This document shows, one piece after another, positions 52,600 through 60,439 of a stretch of DNA of 64,000 bases. A model generated the notes under the pieces. The model saw nothing but the letters and a program-made list of their open reading frames with translations, was not told where the DNA came from and did no database searches. Location: positions 154,445-218,444 of the forward strand of contig RECU01000053.1 in the NCBI GenBank assembly GCA_007693855.1. The letters are read 5' to 3'. The position numbers and the translations under genes were made by a program. Positions within the stretch are counted from its first letter, which is position 1. Each line of letters starts with the position of its first letter. Source of the stretch: Gammaproteobacteria bacterium (GTDB taxonomy: Bacteria > Pseudomonadota > Gammaproteobacteria > Steroidobacterales > PWYM01).

Positions 52600-54389
52600 C
52601 GGGGCGGCCTCGACTCGGAGAGCTCGTCCCGCGTATCACGCTCATCCGTCGCGGCTGCCAGGGCGGCCCGCGCCCTGGGGGACGCGAACAGCCGCAACGC
52701 CTCGAGCAGAATCCACAGGGCGAAGCCCAGAATGACGCTGCCCAGCACGAACAGCAGCCACTCCGGCGGGGCCTCTCCAAGACCGGACCAGGTGAAGATC
52801 ACCTGCGCGCTCATGGCCCAGACGGTCATCGCCAACAGAAAGACCATCGGGATCAGCGTGGGCAGCGGATTCCTGCCCTGGCGCACCAGCCACAGCGAGA
52901 TCAGCATCAGCGTGATGCCGGCAAGCAGCTGGTTCGAGGTGCCGAACAGCGGCCACAACAGATAGCCACCCGAGCCGAACCCGCGCCCGCCATCCGGCAG
53001 CACCACCAGCAGCGCCGTAAGCCCCACGGCAAGGCTGGTGGCCACATGCCGCCGGGTCAGCGCCGGGACGCGATACTCCAGGCCCAGCTCACCGATGATG
53101 TAGCGCAGCAGGCGCACGGCCGAGTCGAGCGTGGTGGCGGCAAAGCAGACTATGATCAGCGCCACCAGCGTGGCCGCGACATCCGCCGGGATGCCGAGCC
53201 CCCCGGCCAGCTGCGCCGCCCCGCCGACGAAATAGCCGAGGCTGGCCGAGCTCGCCTGCGCGAAGCTGCCATAACTGGACAGGAAATCGCCCTGGGTGGT
53301 GAAGAAGGTCCCGACCGCGATGATGGTGATCAGCGCGAGCGTACCCTCGCCCAGCGCGCCGAGATAACCCACGGCGCGGGCATCGGTCTCACGATCGAGC
53401 TGTTTTGAGGAAGTGCCGGAAGCCACCAGGCCATGGAAGCCCGAGATCGCCCCACAGGCGATGGTGATGAACAGCAGCGGAAACCAGGACGGCTGGGCGC
53501 CCGCGTTGTACAGCGGTGCGGTCAGTTCCGGGCGGGTCACCAGCAGACCGCCGTAGAGGATCAGCAGGCCGAACACCAGTTGCTGGGCGTTGATGTAGTC
53601 ACGCGGCTGCAGCAGCTTCCACACCGGCAGCGTCGAGGCGACATAGACATAGGCCAGCAGCACGGCGATCCAGACCAGGAAGGCGGCACCGGTGGCATCG
53701 AGCGCAAACAGCGCGGTACTCGCGCCGGCACCGCCGAACCAGCCGACGAGATCGATCTGCAACCACGGCACCCGCGTCGTGAGGATGGCCGTGCCATACA
53801 TGACCGTCAGCGCCACCAGCGAGGGCAGGAGCATGGGCCGGTTGCGCCGGATCACGGTATAGCCGAACCACAGCGCGATGGGAATCTGCAGCACCACCGG
53901 CAGCACCGAGGCCGGATTGTTGATGAACAGGTTGGCGATCACCCAGGCGAACACCGCGTTCACCATCAGGATGAGGATCAGGATGATGAACAGGAACAGC
54001 AGCTTCGCCCGCCGACCGACCAGCCGGTGCGCCAGCGTGCCGATGGACTGGCCCTTGTTGCGCACCGAGAGCACCAGCGCACCGAAATCGTGCACCCCGG
54101 CGGCGAAGATCGTGCCGAGCACCACCCAGGCGATCGCCGGGCCCCAGCCCCAGTACATGGCGATGGCCGGCCCCACGATGGGCGCAGCCCCTGCCACCGA
54201 GGTGAAGTGATGGCCCCACAGTACCCATTTTCGGGTGGGCACGAAGTCCACGCCGTCGCGGTAGCGGTGCGCCGGGGTGACGTAATCGTGCTCCAGCCGA
54301 TAGATGCGCTCGGCGATGAAGCGCGAATACCAGCGCCAGCCCAGGTAGAAGGCCAGCAGCGCGGCACAGGCCAGCCAGACGGCATTCAA
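52596..54389 (-). CDS. cstA: CstA-family peptide/pyruvate transporter
   Basis: A 597-residue membrane protein of the carbon starvation CstA family, with 14 to 16 helices. Landmarks are TSVAGAAPIVGPAIAMYWGWGPA near residue 63 and HGLVASGTSSKQL near residue 310. Known members import peptides or pyruvate. It starts with TTG at 54389, preceded by GGAGGACTG. It heads an operon with the small CC-ending protein and the ArsA-type ATPase, overlapping by four bases. The gene upstream, divergent, encodes a small unknown membrane-anchored protein. Confidence 0.9.
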   Translation of the reverse strand: MNAVWLACAALLAFYLGWRWYSRFIAERIYRLEHDYVTPAHRYRDGVDFVPTRKWVLWGHHFTSVAGAAPIVGPAIAMYWGWGPAIAWVVLGTIFAAGVHDFGALVLSVRNKGQSIGTLAHRLVGRRAKLLFLFIILILILMVNAVFAWVIANLFINNPASVLPVVLQIPIALWFGYTVIRRNRPMLLPSLVALTVMYGTAILTTRVPWLQIDLVGWFGGAGASTALFALDATGAAFLVWIAVLLAYVYVASTLPVWKLLQPRDYINAQQLVFGLLILYGGLLVTRPELTAPLYNAGAQPSWFPLLFITIACGAISGFHGLVASGTSSKQLDRETDARAVGYLGALGEGTLALITIIAVGTFFTTQGDFLSSYGSFAQASSASLGYFVGGAAQLAGGLGIPADVAATLVALIIVCFAATTLDSAVRLLRYIIGELGLEYRVPALTRRHVATSLAVGLTALLVVLPDGGRGFGSGGYLLWPLFGTSNQLLAGITLMLISLWLVRQGRNPLPTLIPMVFLLAMTVWAMSAQVIFTWSGLGEAPPEWLLFVLGSVILGFALWILLEALRLFASPRARAALAAATDERDTRDELSESRPPR

Positions 54390-54507
54390 CTCGCAGTCCT
54401 CCGGAGATGCCCAGAATCACGGGCACGCACTATAGCAGCTGGTCAGGCAAAGACCGCGAACCGACCAATGCTAGACTGCCCCGGTCCAGTCTCGCCGTGG
54501 AGGAACG

Positions 54508-54906
54508 ATGCGCAAGCTGATCGCTGTGGGCACTATCGTGCTGACGATCGCCGTCGTGGTGTTCATGCTGAGCCGCCTGCCGCCACCCTACGACACGGAT
54601 CTCGCGAAGGTCGGGGTCGGTCAGGTCGCGGCCGTCGTGGTGCACGACCACAACACAGTCGACAGCATCGTGCTGATGGATGATCTGAACGTGATCCGCG
54701 GCGACTGGGAGCCGGCCCTCGCGCTGCTGCTGGCCAACTTTCATCACCCTGACGGCCGCGCCTTTGCCGATCGGCACGATCTGCCGAGAGCCTCGCTCAG
54801 TATCTTCGACGGCCGCGGTGAACTCATCGCCACCTACGCCCGCCACCGCGACCGTGACGCGCTGGTCAGCTTCCTCGAGCAGCATGCCCGGCCACTGATG
54901 TACTGA
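54508..54906 (+). CDS. Small membrane-anchored protein of unknown function, maybe thioredoxin-like
   Basis: A 132-residue protein with one N-terminal helix (about 4-22) that could be a signal anchor. The rest has a strand-helix layout reminiscent of a thioredoxin fold: QVAAVVVHDHN as the first strand, and LPRASLSIFDGRGELIATY near the end, which resembles the cis-Pro strand region. It has no Cys, so it cannot be a disulfide enzyme. ATG at 54508 follows GAGGAAC. It is divergent from cstA and converges with an MFS gene. I do not recognise the family; the fold likeness is an inference from residue pattern. Confidence 0.6.
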   Translation: MRKLIAVGTIVLTIAVVVFMLSRLPPPYDTDLAKVGVGQVAAVVVHDHNTVDSIVLMDDLNVIRGDWEPALALLLANFHHPDGRAFADRHDLPRASLSIFDGRGELIATYARHRDRDALVSFLEQHARPLMY

Positions 54907-54942
54907 GCACGGCGCCGGGGGTGCCGCGGCTCAGGCGGGGGC

Positions 54943-56217
54943 TCAGGCGGCGGCCCCGGCATCGATCGCGTCGACATCCACCCCTGAGCGCAGATTGTCC
55001 AGGCCGAGCATGAACACCCCGACCAGGAACAGTGGCGGCGCCACCAGCAGGGTGAAGGCCCAGTGCCAGCCGAAGAGACCCACACCGGCCGCCACGACGA
55101 CAGGCGCCACCGCAAACCCCGTGGACAGTCCGGCCGAACCCGCCAGCGCCGTGCCGGTGGCGCGGACGCGCGTCGGGAAGAGCTCGGTGACATAGGTGAT
55201 CAGTACGGCCGAGACACCATAAAAGAACATCGCCATGACGCTGAACCAGACCAGGTCCTGAGCATAGGACGTCGGCAGCCACACCAGGCCAAGGAATGCC
55301 GCCGTACCGAGCCAGCACCACACGATGATGGTGTTCCTGCGGGTGAGCACGTACTCGCCGATGAACGCGGCGGCGATATATCCCAGCACGCCGATCCCGT
55401 AGGCAATGCCCACCAGCAGGGTGGCGGCGCTTTCACTGTAGCCGCGGGCCTCGGCGAAGAAGGACGGGAAATAGAATGCGGTGCCCGCGTAGGCACAGCC
55501 ATGGCAGAAAAACGCCATCCAGCAGAGCAGCGTGCGCCGGCGCAGCGGCGCGCGAAACAGTTCGGCGAGCTGTTCGCGCCAGCGCATCGAATCACCGGCA
55601 GACGCCGCCGCCTGGCGACGCAGGAAAGTATCGCTCTCGGGCAGGTGGCGACCCAGCAGCAGCGCGGCCGGCACCACCAGGAAGGCGAGCAGGAAGATCG
55701 CCCGCCAGCCGTACAGCGCCATGATCGGCGAGGCGAGCAATGAGGCAAAGAACCAGCCCAGCGGATAGCCACACTGCAGCAACCCCATCATCACGCCGCG
55801 CAACCGGGTGGGCGAGGTCTCCATCACATAGGCCGCGGTAATGGGCGCCAGGGCTGCCGCGATGCCGAACGCCAGCGCCCGCAGGATCGTCAGCGTGACG
55901 ACATCCACCGCGATGGCATGCAGACCCACCAGGCCCGCCGATACCGCCAGCACCAGGACGAACAATCGCCGACGTCCCAACCGGTCGGCGAGCATCCCGA
56001 GAAACACGACGGCAAAGGCGGCGAATACAAACGAGATCGACAGGATGAGGCCGATGACGTCCAGGCCGATGTCGAACTCGCGGAGGATCCCCGGGATCGC
56101 GTAGCCCATCAGCGACTGGTCCAGGTTGCTCAGGGTCCAGCCCAGCAGACAGATCAGGAAAACCGTCAGCGGTGGCCCGCGCAGACTGCTCAGTGCGCCC
56201 GAAAGTTGCCCACCCAT
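54943..56217 (-). CDS. MFS transporter, aromatic-acid/H+ symporter type
   Basis: A 424-residue MFS protein with twelve helices. Helix one carries the Asp of the AAHS group (NLDQSLMGYAIPGIL), and the loop after helix two reads GMLADRLGRRR; the second-half loop is degenerate. The group imports aromatic or related organic acids with protons. It lies between two Rieske-containing regions, so a substrate used by those oxygenases is possible but unproven. The 125-bp gap to the divergent methyltransferase gene must hold its promoter. Converges with the small anchored-protein gene. Confidence 0.82.
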   Translation of the reverse strand: MGGQLSGALSSLRGPPLTVFLICLLGWTLSNLDQSLMGYAIPGILREFDIGLDVIGLILSISFVFAAFAVVFLGMLADRLGRRRLFVLVLAVSAGLVGLHAIAVDVVTLTILRALAFGIAAALAPITAAYVMETSPTRLRGVMMGLLQCGYPLGWFFASLLASPIMALYGWRAIFLLAFLVVPAALLLGRHLPESDTFLRRQAAASAGDSMRWREQLAELFRAPLRRRTLLCWMAFFCHGCAYAGTAFYFPSFFAEARGYSESAATLLVGIAYGIGVLGYIAAAFIGEYVLTRRNTIIVWCWLGTAAFLGLVWLPTSYAQDLVWFSVMAMFFYGVSAVLITYVTELFPTRVRATGTALAGSAGLSTGFAVAPVVVAAGVGLFGWHWAFTLLVAPPLFLVGVFMLGLDNLRSGVDVDAIDAGAAA

Positions 56218-56342
56218 AGGCCTGATACTCCTGCAGCCACGCCTCGTCGCTCCGCCCCGCAGGCCCCGCCCGGTGACCTGTCGATGCCCCCATCGGTGTA
56301 GTAGAGTATGGGATTGGACCTCGGTTGCACAGGAGCAGCGTC

Positions 56343-57527
56343 ATGCCCGGAGAACTGGCCCACGATCTCAAGATCCCGCACAGCCTCGATGAGCGGGCCC
56401 GACAGGACTTCGTCTCGTCCCTGCGCGGCTTCGTGCTCCACGACATGGCCAACGACCTCCGCGAGGTCTATCACCGCGATGTGCTGCCCGAGGCCACCCG
56501 ACGCCTGGGCCATGAGCCGGCCGACAGCAGCGAGGTGCACCGCGCCATCAAGTCGAACCTGACCTTCCAGCTCTACAGCGCGATGCGGGTCAACGCCCAG
56601 GAAATGGTCTGGGATTCGGTCCGCGCGCCGGTGGAACGCAGCGCCGCGTGGCTCAACAGCAAGGTCGAGGACGCCGCACGCAAGGCGCGTGGCTCACTGA
56701 CGCTCGATCCGTCACTGACACTGCCACGCAACGTCAGCGCACTGGACGTGCATCTCATGCCCGGCAACTATGACAGCGAACATGGCCCGGGCGACGCCTC
56801 GCAGGGCGCGCTGTACGACAACGGTACAGTGGTGTTTTTCATGGGCCTGCTGGGCCCGGACCAGGGCGACATCGGCCGCTCGATCGCGCGCTTCGTGCGC
56901 GCCCGGTACCCGGACATCCAGCCCTCGAAAATGCTGGATCTCGGTTGCACGCTGGGCCACAACACCCTGCCCTGGGCCGAGACCTTTCCCGAGGCTGAGG
57001 TACACGCGATCGACGTCTCGGCCCCGGTACTGCGCTATGCCTTCGCCCGCGCCGAGTCCATGCAGCGCGCGGTGCACTTCCAGCAGATGAACGCCACCGC
57101 GCTGGCCTACGAGGACAACAGCTTCGATGTCGTCTGGTCATCGATGTTCCTGCATGAGCTGCCGCTCAAGGACATCCGCAAGGTGCTGAGCGAAGCCTAC
57201 CGCGTGCTGCGCCCAGGCGGGTTGATGCTGCACATGGAGCTGCCGCCGAACAAGGCACTGCCCGCCTATGACGGCTTCTACCTCGACTGGGACAGCTGGT
57301 ACAACATGGAGCCGTTCTACAAGACGTTTCGTGACCAGGACCCGGCCGCCTTGCTCGCCGAAGCGGGCTTTCCTGCCGACGGGTTCATCGAGCACGTGGT
57401 GCCCAGCGTCAACTGGTATGGCGAGGAGGCCTTCGCCACAGCGATCGGCGAGGGCACCGCGGTGGGCAAGGACACCGGCCGTCTCGCCGAAGGCGTGTCC
57501 TGGTACTTCTTCGGCGCACGCAAATGA
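56343..57527 (+). CDS. Class I SAM-dependent methyltransferase
   Basis: A 394-residue protein. The first 180 residues are helical and without a fold I recognise. The methyltransferase domain runs from about 190 to 310, with motif I MLDLGCTLGHNTL, an acidic EVHAIDVSAPVL and a post-motif VVWSSMFLHELPL, ending with VLRPGGLMLHMEL. It moves a methyl group to an unknown acceptor. ATG at 56343 follows AGGAG. Its stop overlaps the next small gene by four bases (ATGA), so both are made together. The region just after motif I retains the typical UbiE-like pattern, but the long N-terminus is unusual. Confidence 0.85.
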   Translation: MPGELAHDLKIPHSLDERARQDFVSSLRGFVLHDMANDLREVYHRDVLPEATRRLGHEPADSSEVHRAIKSNLTFQLYSAMRVNAQEMVWDSVRAPVERSAAWLNSKVEDAARKARGSLTLDPSLTLPRNVSALDVHLMPGNYDSEHGPGDASQGALYDNGTVVFFMGLLGPDQGDIGRSIARFVRARYPDIQPSKMLDLGCTLGHNTLPWAETFPEAEVHAIDVSAPVLRYAFARAESMQRAVHFQQMNATALAYEDNSFDVVWSSMFLHELPLKDIRKVLSEAYRVLRPGGLMLHMELPPNKALPAYDGFYLDWDSWYNMEPFYKTFRDQDPAALLAEAGFPADGFIEHVVPSVNWYGEEAFATAIGEGTAVGKDTGRLAEGVSWYFFGARK

Positions 57528-57877
57528 GCGACGATGACATCACGCTGCCGCGGCGCACCCGCGGCAGGCGCCCACAGTTTTTCGAGACGCCGGAGACCGA
57601 CGTGCTGATGTCGGTGGTGCTGGCAATGGCCGGCGAGCTCTCGGTGCTCTACGACCGGGTCGACGCCATGCAGCGGCTGCTGGATCGCCAGGGCGTGCTG
57701 GACGCCGAAGCCCTCGAGAACTTCACGCCGAGCCCCGAGGACGAAGCCGCGCGCGCCGCCCGGCGCCAGGAATACATGCAGCGGCTGTTCCGCGTGGTGC
57801 GGGCCGAGGCTGCAGTGTTTTCCTCCAAGGATGCCGAAGAGGTGCTCGAGAGTGTGGAGCGCGAACTCTCCGAATGA
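57524..57877 (+). CDS. Small protein of unknown function coupled to the methyltransferase
   Basis: A 117-residue protein with no signal peptide. The N-terminal 20 residues are basic (RRTRGRRPQF), the middle is a helical hydrophobic block (VLMSVVLAMAGELSVLYDRVDAM), and the end is acidic and helical. It overlaps the methyltransferase stop by four bases, a sign that the two proteins form a complex or work on the same substrate. I do not recognise a family. It is followed by tRNA-Arg on the other strand. Confidence 0.75.
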   Translation: MSDDDITLPRRTRGRRPQFFETPETDVLMSVVLAMAGELSVLYDRVDAMQRLLDRQGVLDAEALENFTPSPEDEAARAARRQEYMQRLFRVVRAEAAVFSSKDAEEVLESVERELSE

Positions 57878-57930
57878 CACCGTTCGTGCGCTGAAAGCAT
57901 CACTCAGCGCAGCGATGCGGCGTTAAGAAA

Positions 57931-58007
57931 TGGCGGGCCCGGAGAGATTCGAACTCCCGACCTTCTGGTTCGTAGCCAGACACTCTATCCAACTGAGCTA
58001 CGGGCCC
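57931..58007 (-). tRNA. tRNA-Arg (anticodon ACG)
   Basis: A 77-base cloverleaf: acceptor GGGCCCG pairs with CGGGCCC, followed by discriminator G and encoded CCA. The D arm starts GCTC; the anticodon stem CTGG/CCAG encloses CTACGAA, giving ACG for CGU, CGC and CGA codons; the T loop is TTCGAAT. It lies in the region where gammaproteobacterial genomes have tRNA-Ser and tRNA-Arg behind csrA, with the nitrilase gene between them here. Confidence 0.97.
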
Positions 58008-58019
58008 GCGAGACCGCGC

Positions 58020-58025
58020 ATTATA
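58020..58025 (-). promoter_or_regulatory. -10 element of the tRNA-Arg promoter
   Basis: A perfect TATAAT lies on the minus strand about 12 bases upstream of the tRNA-Arg 5' end. A -35 is not clear (GTGCAA at 17-base spacing). A 7-bp inverted repeat TTGCACA/TGTGCAA at 58043-58062 overlaps the -35 region. Confidence 0.5.
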
Positions 58026-58104
58026 CTGACCGACGAACGCTTTTGCACAGCCCCTTGTGCAATGCCCGCGAGCCTCATCGGCTACACCGCAATCCTCTGA
58101 ATCC

Positions 58105-59676
58105 TCAGGTCTTTTCCCGCCACTCGACGGTGTAGAGGTCGTGGCGGCGGTCTTTCAGATTCTGCACCGTGCCGGAGTTGCGCGCCATGAACAGCGATTC
58201 CAGGCGAATGTCGGCGAAGGCCACGGTCTCGACGTTCGGCGTGGTGTCGGCGGCAATGCCATCGCGTGCAAATGGGAAATCACAGGGCGTGAGAATGCAG
58301 CTCTGGGCGTATTGGATATCCATGTTGGCCACCCCGGGCAGATTGCCGCAGTTGCCCGACATCACGACGTAGCACTGGTTCTCCACCGCACGGGCCTGGC
58401 AGCAGTATCGCACCCGCAGGTAGCTCTGCCGTTCATCCGTGCAGAACGGTACGAAAATGATGTTCGCCCCCTGGTCGACGAGATGCCGCGCCAGCTCAGG
58501 AAACTCTGCGTCGTAGCAGATGAGCACACCGATCGGGCCGCAGTCGGTCGGGATGGCCGCCACTTCCGAGCCCCCTTCGATATTCCACCAGTAAGCCTCG
58601 TTCGGCGTGGGGTGAATCTTCTCCTGCTCGCTGATGTGCCCGTCGCGGTGGAACACGTAGCAGATGTTGTGGACATCGCCGTCGTCCATCCGCACCGGAT
58701 GCGAGCCGCCGATGATGTTGATGTTGTAGCGGATGGCCATCTCGCGCAGTGCCGCCTTGAAGGGCTCGGTGTACTTGGTCAGCGCCTCGATCGCCTCCGC
58801 CGGATCCAGCTGCTGGTCGGTGATCGAGAGCAGCTGCAGCGCGAAGAGCTCCGGAAAGACCACGAAATCCGAGCGGTAGTCAGCGACGACATCCACGAAA
58901 TACTCGATGTATTCGATGAACTGCTCGAAGGATTTGACCCGTCGCTGCATGTACTGGACGGTGGCCACCCGCACGGTATCGGGCAGGCGCTCGCCGTACT
59001 TTCGCTGCGCGCTGTTCGCCTGTTCCGGCGGAATCGCCGGATTGCGCCAGATCATGTGCACGGCGAAGCCCATCGAATCTTCATCAGAAGGCAGATACGC
59101 CGGGATGACGCCCAGCACCTCGAAACCGTTACGGATCTGGAAGGAGAGCACGGGATCGCGGGCTTTCTTGCTCTCGACCGCTTCGATGTAGTCCTCGATG
59201 CTCGCGAACTGCCGGCAGCGCCGTCGCCAGCTGGGGACTCTTCCCGCGAAGACGATGCCTGCGAGCCCGAGGTCATTGCACAGCCACTTGCGTGCATCAT
59301 AAAGGCGCTGGCCGATACGATAGCCCCGCAGTTCGGGATCGACGAAGACCTCCATGCCGTAGAGATATTCGCCATCGGGGTCATGGCGGGAGCCAAAGCC
59401 CCCGCCGGTGATCTCTTTCCAGGTATGGGGTTTCAGTGCAAGCTCACCGTCGATGCGGAACGTCGCGCAGTAGCCAACCACCCGGTCTTCATAGGTGGCC
59501 ACGAACTGGCCTTCCGGGAAGGCATGAATCTGCCCGCGGAGCATGGCTGCCGAGTAGGGCTTCTGGCCGGGATAGACCCGGCGGAACAGCTCGCGGATCG
59601 GCTCGATATCGGCCAGCCTCGCATTGCGGACTTCGAGTCGGCTGGACCCTGGCCTGGCGTTCGTCGCCTTTTTCAT
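58105..59676 (-). CDS. GNAT-nitrilase fusion (carbon-nitrogen hydrolase)
   Basis: A 523-residue two-domain protein. Residues 15-200 form a GNAT-type acetyltransferase ([18 protein letters not shown], the acetyl-CoA loop). Residues 230-500 form a carbon-nitrogen hydrolase with the catalytic Glu in FPELFAL, the Lys in EKIHPTPNE and the Cys in [10 protein letters not shown]. The pair is known as a GNAT-amidohydrolase family of unknown substrate, perhaps acting on an acylated amine or amide. ATG at 59676 starts the open frame. It lies on the minus strand between tRNA-Ser and tRNA-Arg, which normally sit together behind csrA in Gammaproteobacteria. Confidence 0.87.
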   Translation of the reverse strand: MKKATNARPGSSRLEVRNARLADIEPIRELFRRVYPGQKPYSAAMLRGQIHAFPEGQFVATYEDRVVGYCATFRIDGELALKPHTWKEITGGGFGSRHDPDGEYLYGMEVFVDPELRGYRIGQRLYDARKWLCNDLGLAGIVFAGRVPSWRRRCRQFASIEDYIEAVESKKARDPVLSFQIRNGFEVLGVIPAYLPSDEDSMGFAVHMIWRNPAIPPEQANSAQRKYGERLPDTVRVATVQYMQRRVKSFEQFIEYIEYFVDVVADYRSDFVVFPELFALQLLSITDQQLDPAEAIEALTKYTEPFKAALREMAIRYNINIIGGSHPVRMDDGDVHNICYVFHRDGHISEQEKIHPTPNEAYWWNIEGGSEVAAIPTDCGPIGVLICYDAEFPELARHLVDQGANIIFVPFCTDERQSYLRVRYCCQARAVENQCYVVMSGNCGNLPGVANMDIQYAQSCILTPCDFPFARDGIAADTTPNVETVAFADIRLESLFMARNSGTVQNLKDRRHDLYTVEWREKT

Positions 59677-59757
59677 GGTGCTCCCTGCAGTGGTTCAGCA
59701 ACGCGGTGATGATGCCAGGGGGCTGGGGACGCAGGCAGCCGCCGCTTGCAGGGAAAG

Positions 59758-59848
59758 TGGCGGAGAGAGAGGGATTCGAACCCTCGAAGGGCTATTAACC
59801 CTTACTCCCTTAGCAGGGGAGCGCTTTCGACCACTCAGCCATCTCTCC
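59758..59848 (-). tRNA. tRNA-Ser (anticodon GCT)
   Basis: A 91-base type II tRNA with the long variable arm expected for serine. Acceptor GGAGAGA pairs with TCTCTCC, followed by discriminator G and encoded CCA. The anticodon stem CTCCC/GGGAG encloses CTGCTAA, giving GCT for AGU and AGC. A TAGAAT at 59871-59866 is a likely -10 element. It lies downstream of csrA on the same strand. Confidence 0.97.
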
Positions 59849-59920
59849 GCGGTGTCTAGCCGTGTATTCTAGCAAGAGCTCGCAGAAGCCGTCCAAAAAA
59901 GACCGCAAACTCACCGGCAC

Positions 59921-60172
59921 TCACTCGCCGCGGCGCACGGAGGCCTGCGGTCGTGCCGCCAGCGGCTCGGCGGCATCGTCGTCACACCGGTCAGGCCGGT
60001 CATGTTCACGCTCGCGCTGGATGCGCTGGAAGATTTCCTCCCGGTGCACGGCGATTTCCTTGGGCGCGTTAACGCCGAGCCGCACCTGGTTTCCCTTGAC
60101 GCCCAGCACGGTCACCGTGACCTCGTCACCAATCATGACGGTCTCGCCGACCCTTCGCGTCAGAATCAGCAT
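59921..60172 (-). CDS. csrA: Carbon storage regulator CsrA
   Basis: An 83-residue CsrA/RsmA protein, an RNA-binding dimer that represses translation at GGA motifs. The core [20 protein letters not shown] and the Arg in EIAVHREEI (RNA contact) are intact. The tail from about residue 55 is longer than in E. coli (61 residues in total there) and is charged and Pro/Ala/Arg-rich. ATG at 60172 follows GAAGGAG. It lies between alaS upstream and tRNA-Ser downstream, the usual gammaproteobacterial order, but lysC, often found between alaS and csrA, is missing. The 267-bp alaS-csrA gap holds no gene. Confidence 0.96.
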   Translation of the reverse strand: MLILTRRVGETVMIGDEVTVTVLGVKGNQVRLGVNAPKEIAVHREEIFQRIQREREHDRPDRCDDDAAEPLAARPQASVRRGE

Positions 60173-60439
60173 GCCCAAACTCCTTCTCGGTCTGCTGCGG
60201 CCGCATGGCACTCACACCCGTGCCCGGGGGCCATTCGCCTCGGGCATCACGCAAGTCCGTCAGAGGGTTTGCGAATCACGTGCGTCCCAGACCCCTCCCC
60301 CGGGGCCCAAGGCATGTCTCCATCCGGACAACACACCCTTGCCACCGAGTATGCCAGCACCAGCGCATTACACAAGCGTCAAGCGCCAAGATCTTGTTTT
60401 AAAAAGGATCTGGAATGAGTCTAAATGCCGACCAGGTGG

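Noticed and set aside
52566..54683. Large plus-strand frames across cstA
   Set aside because: They are antisense to cstA and consist of His/Arg-rich shadow sequence without motifs.
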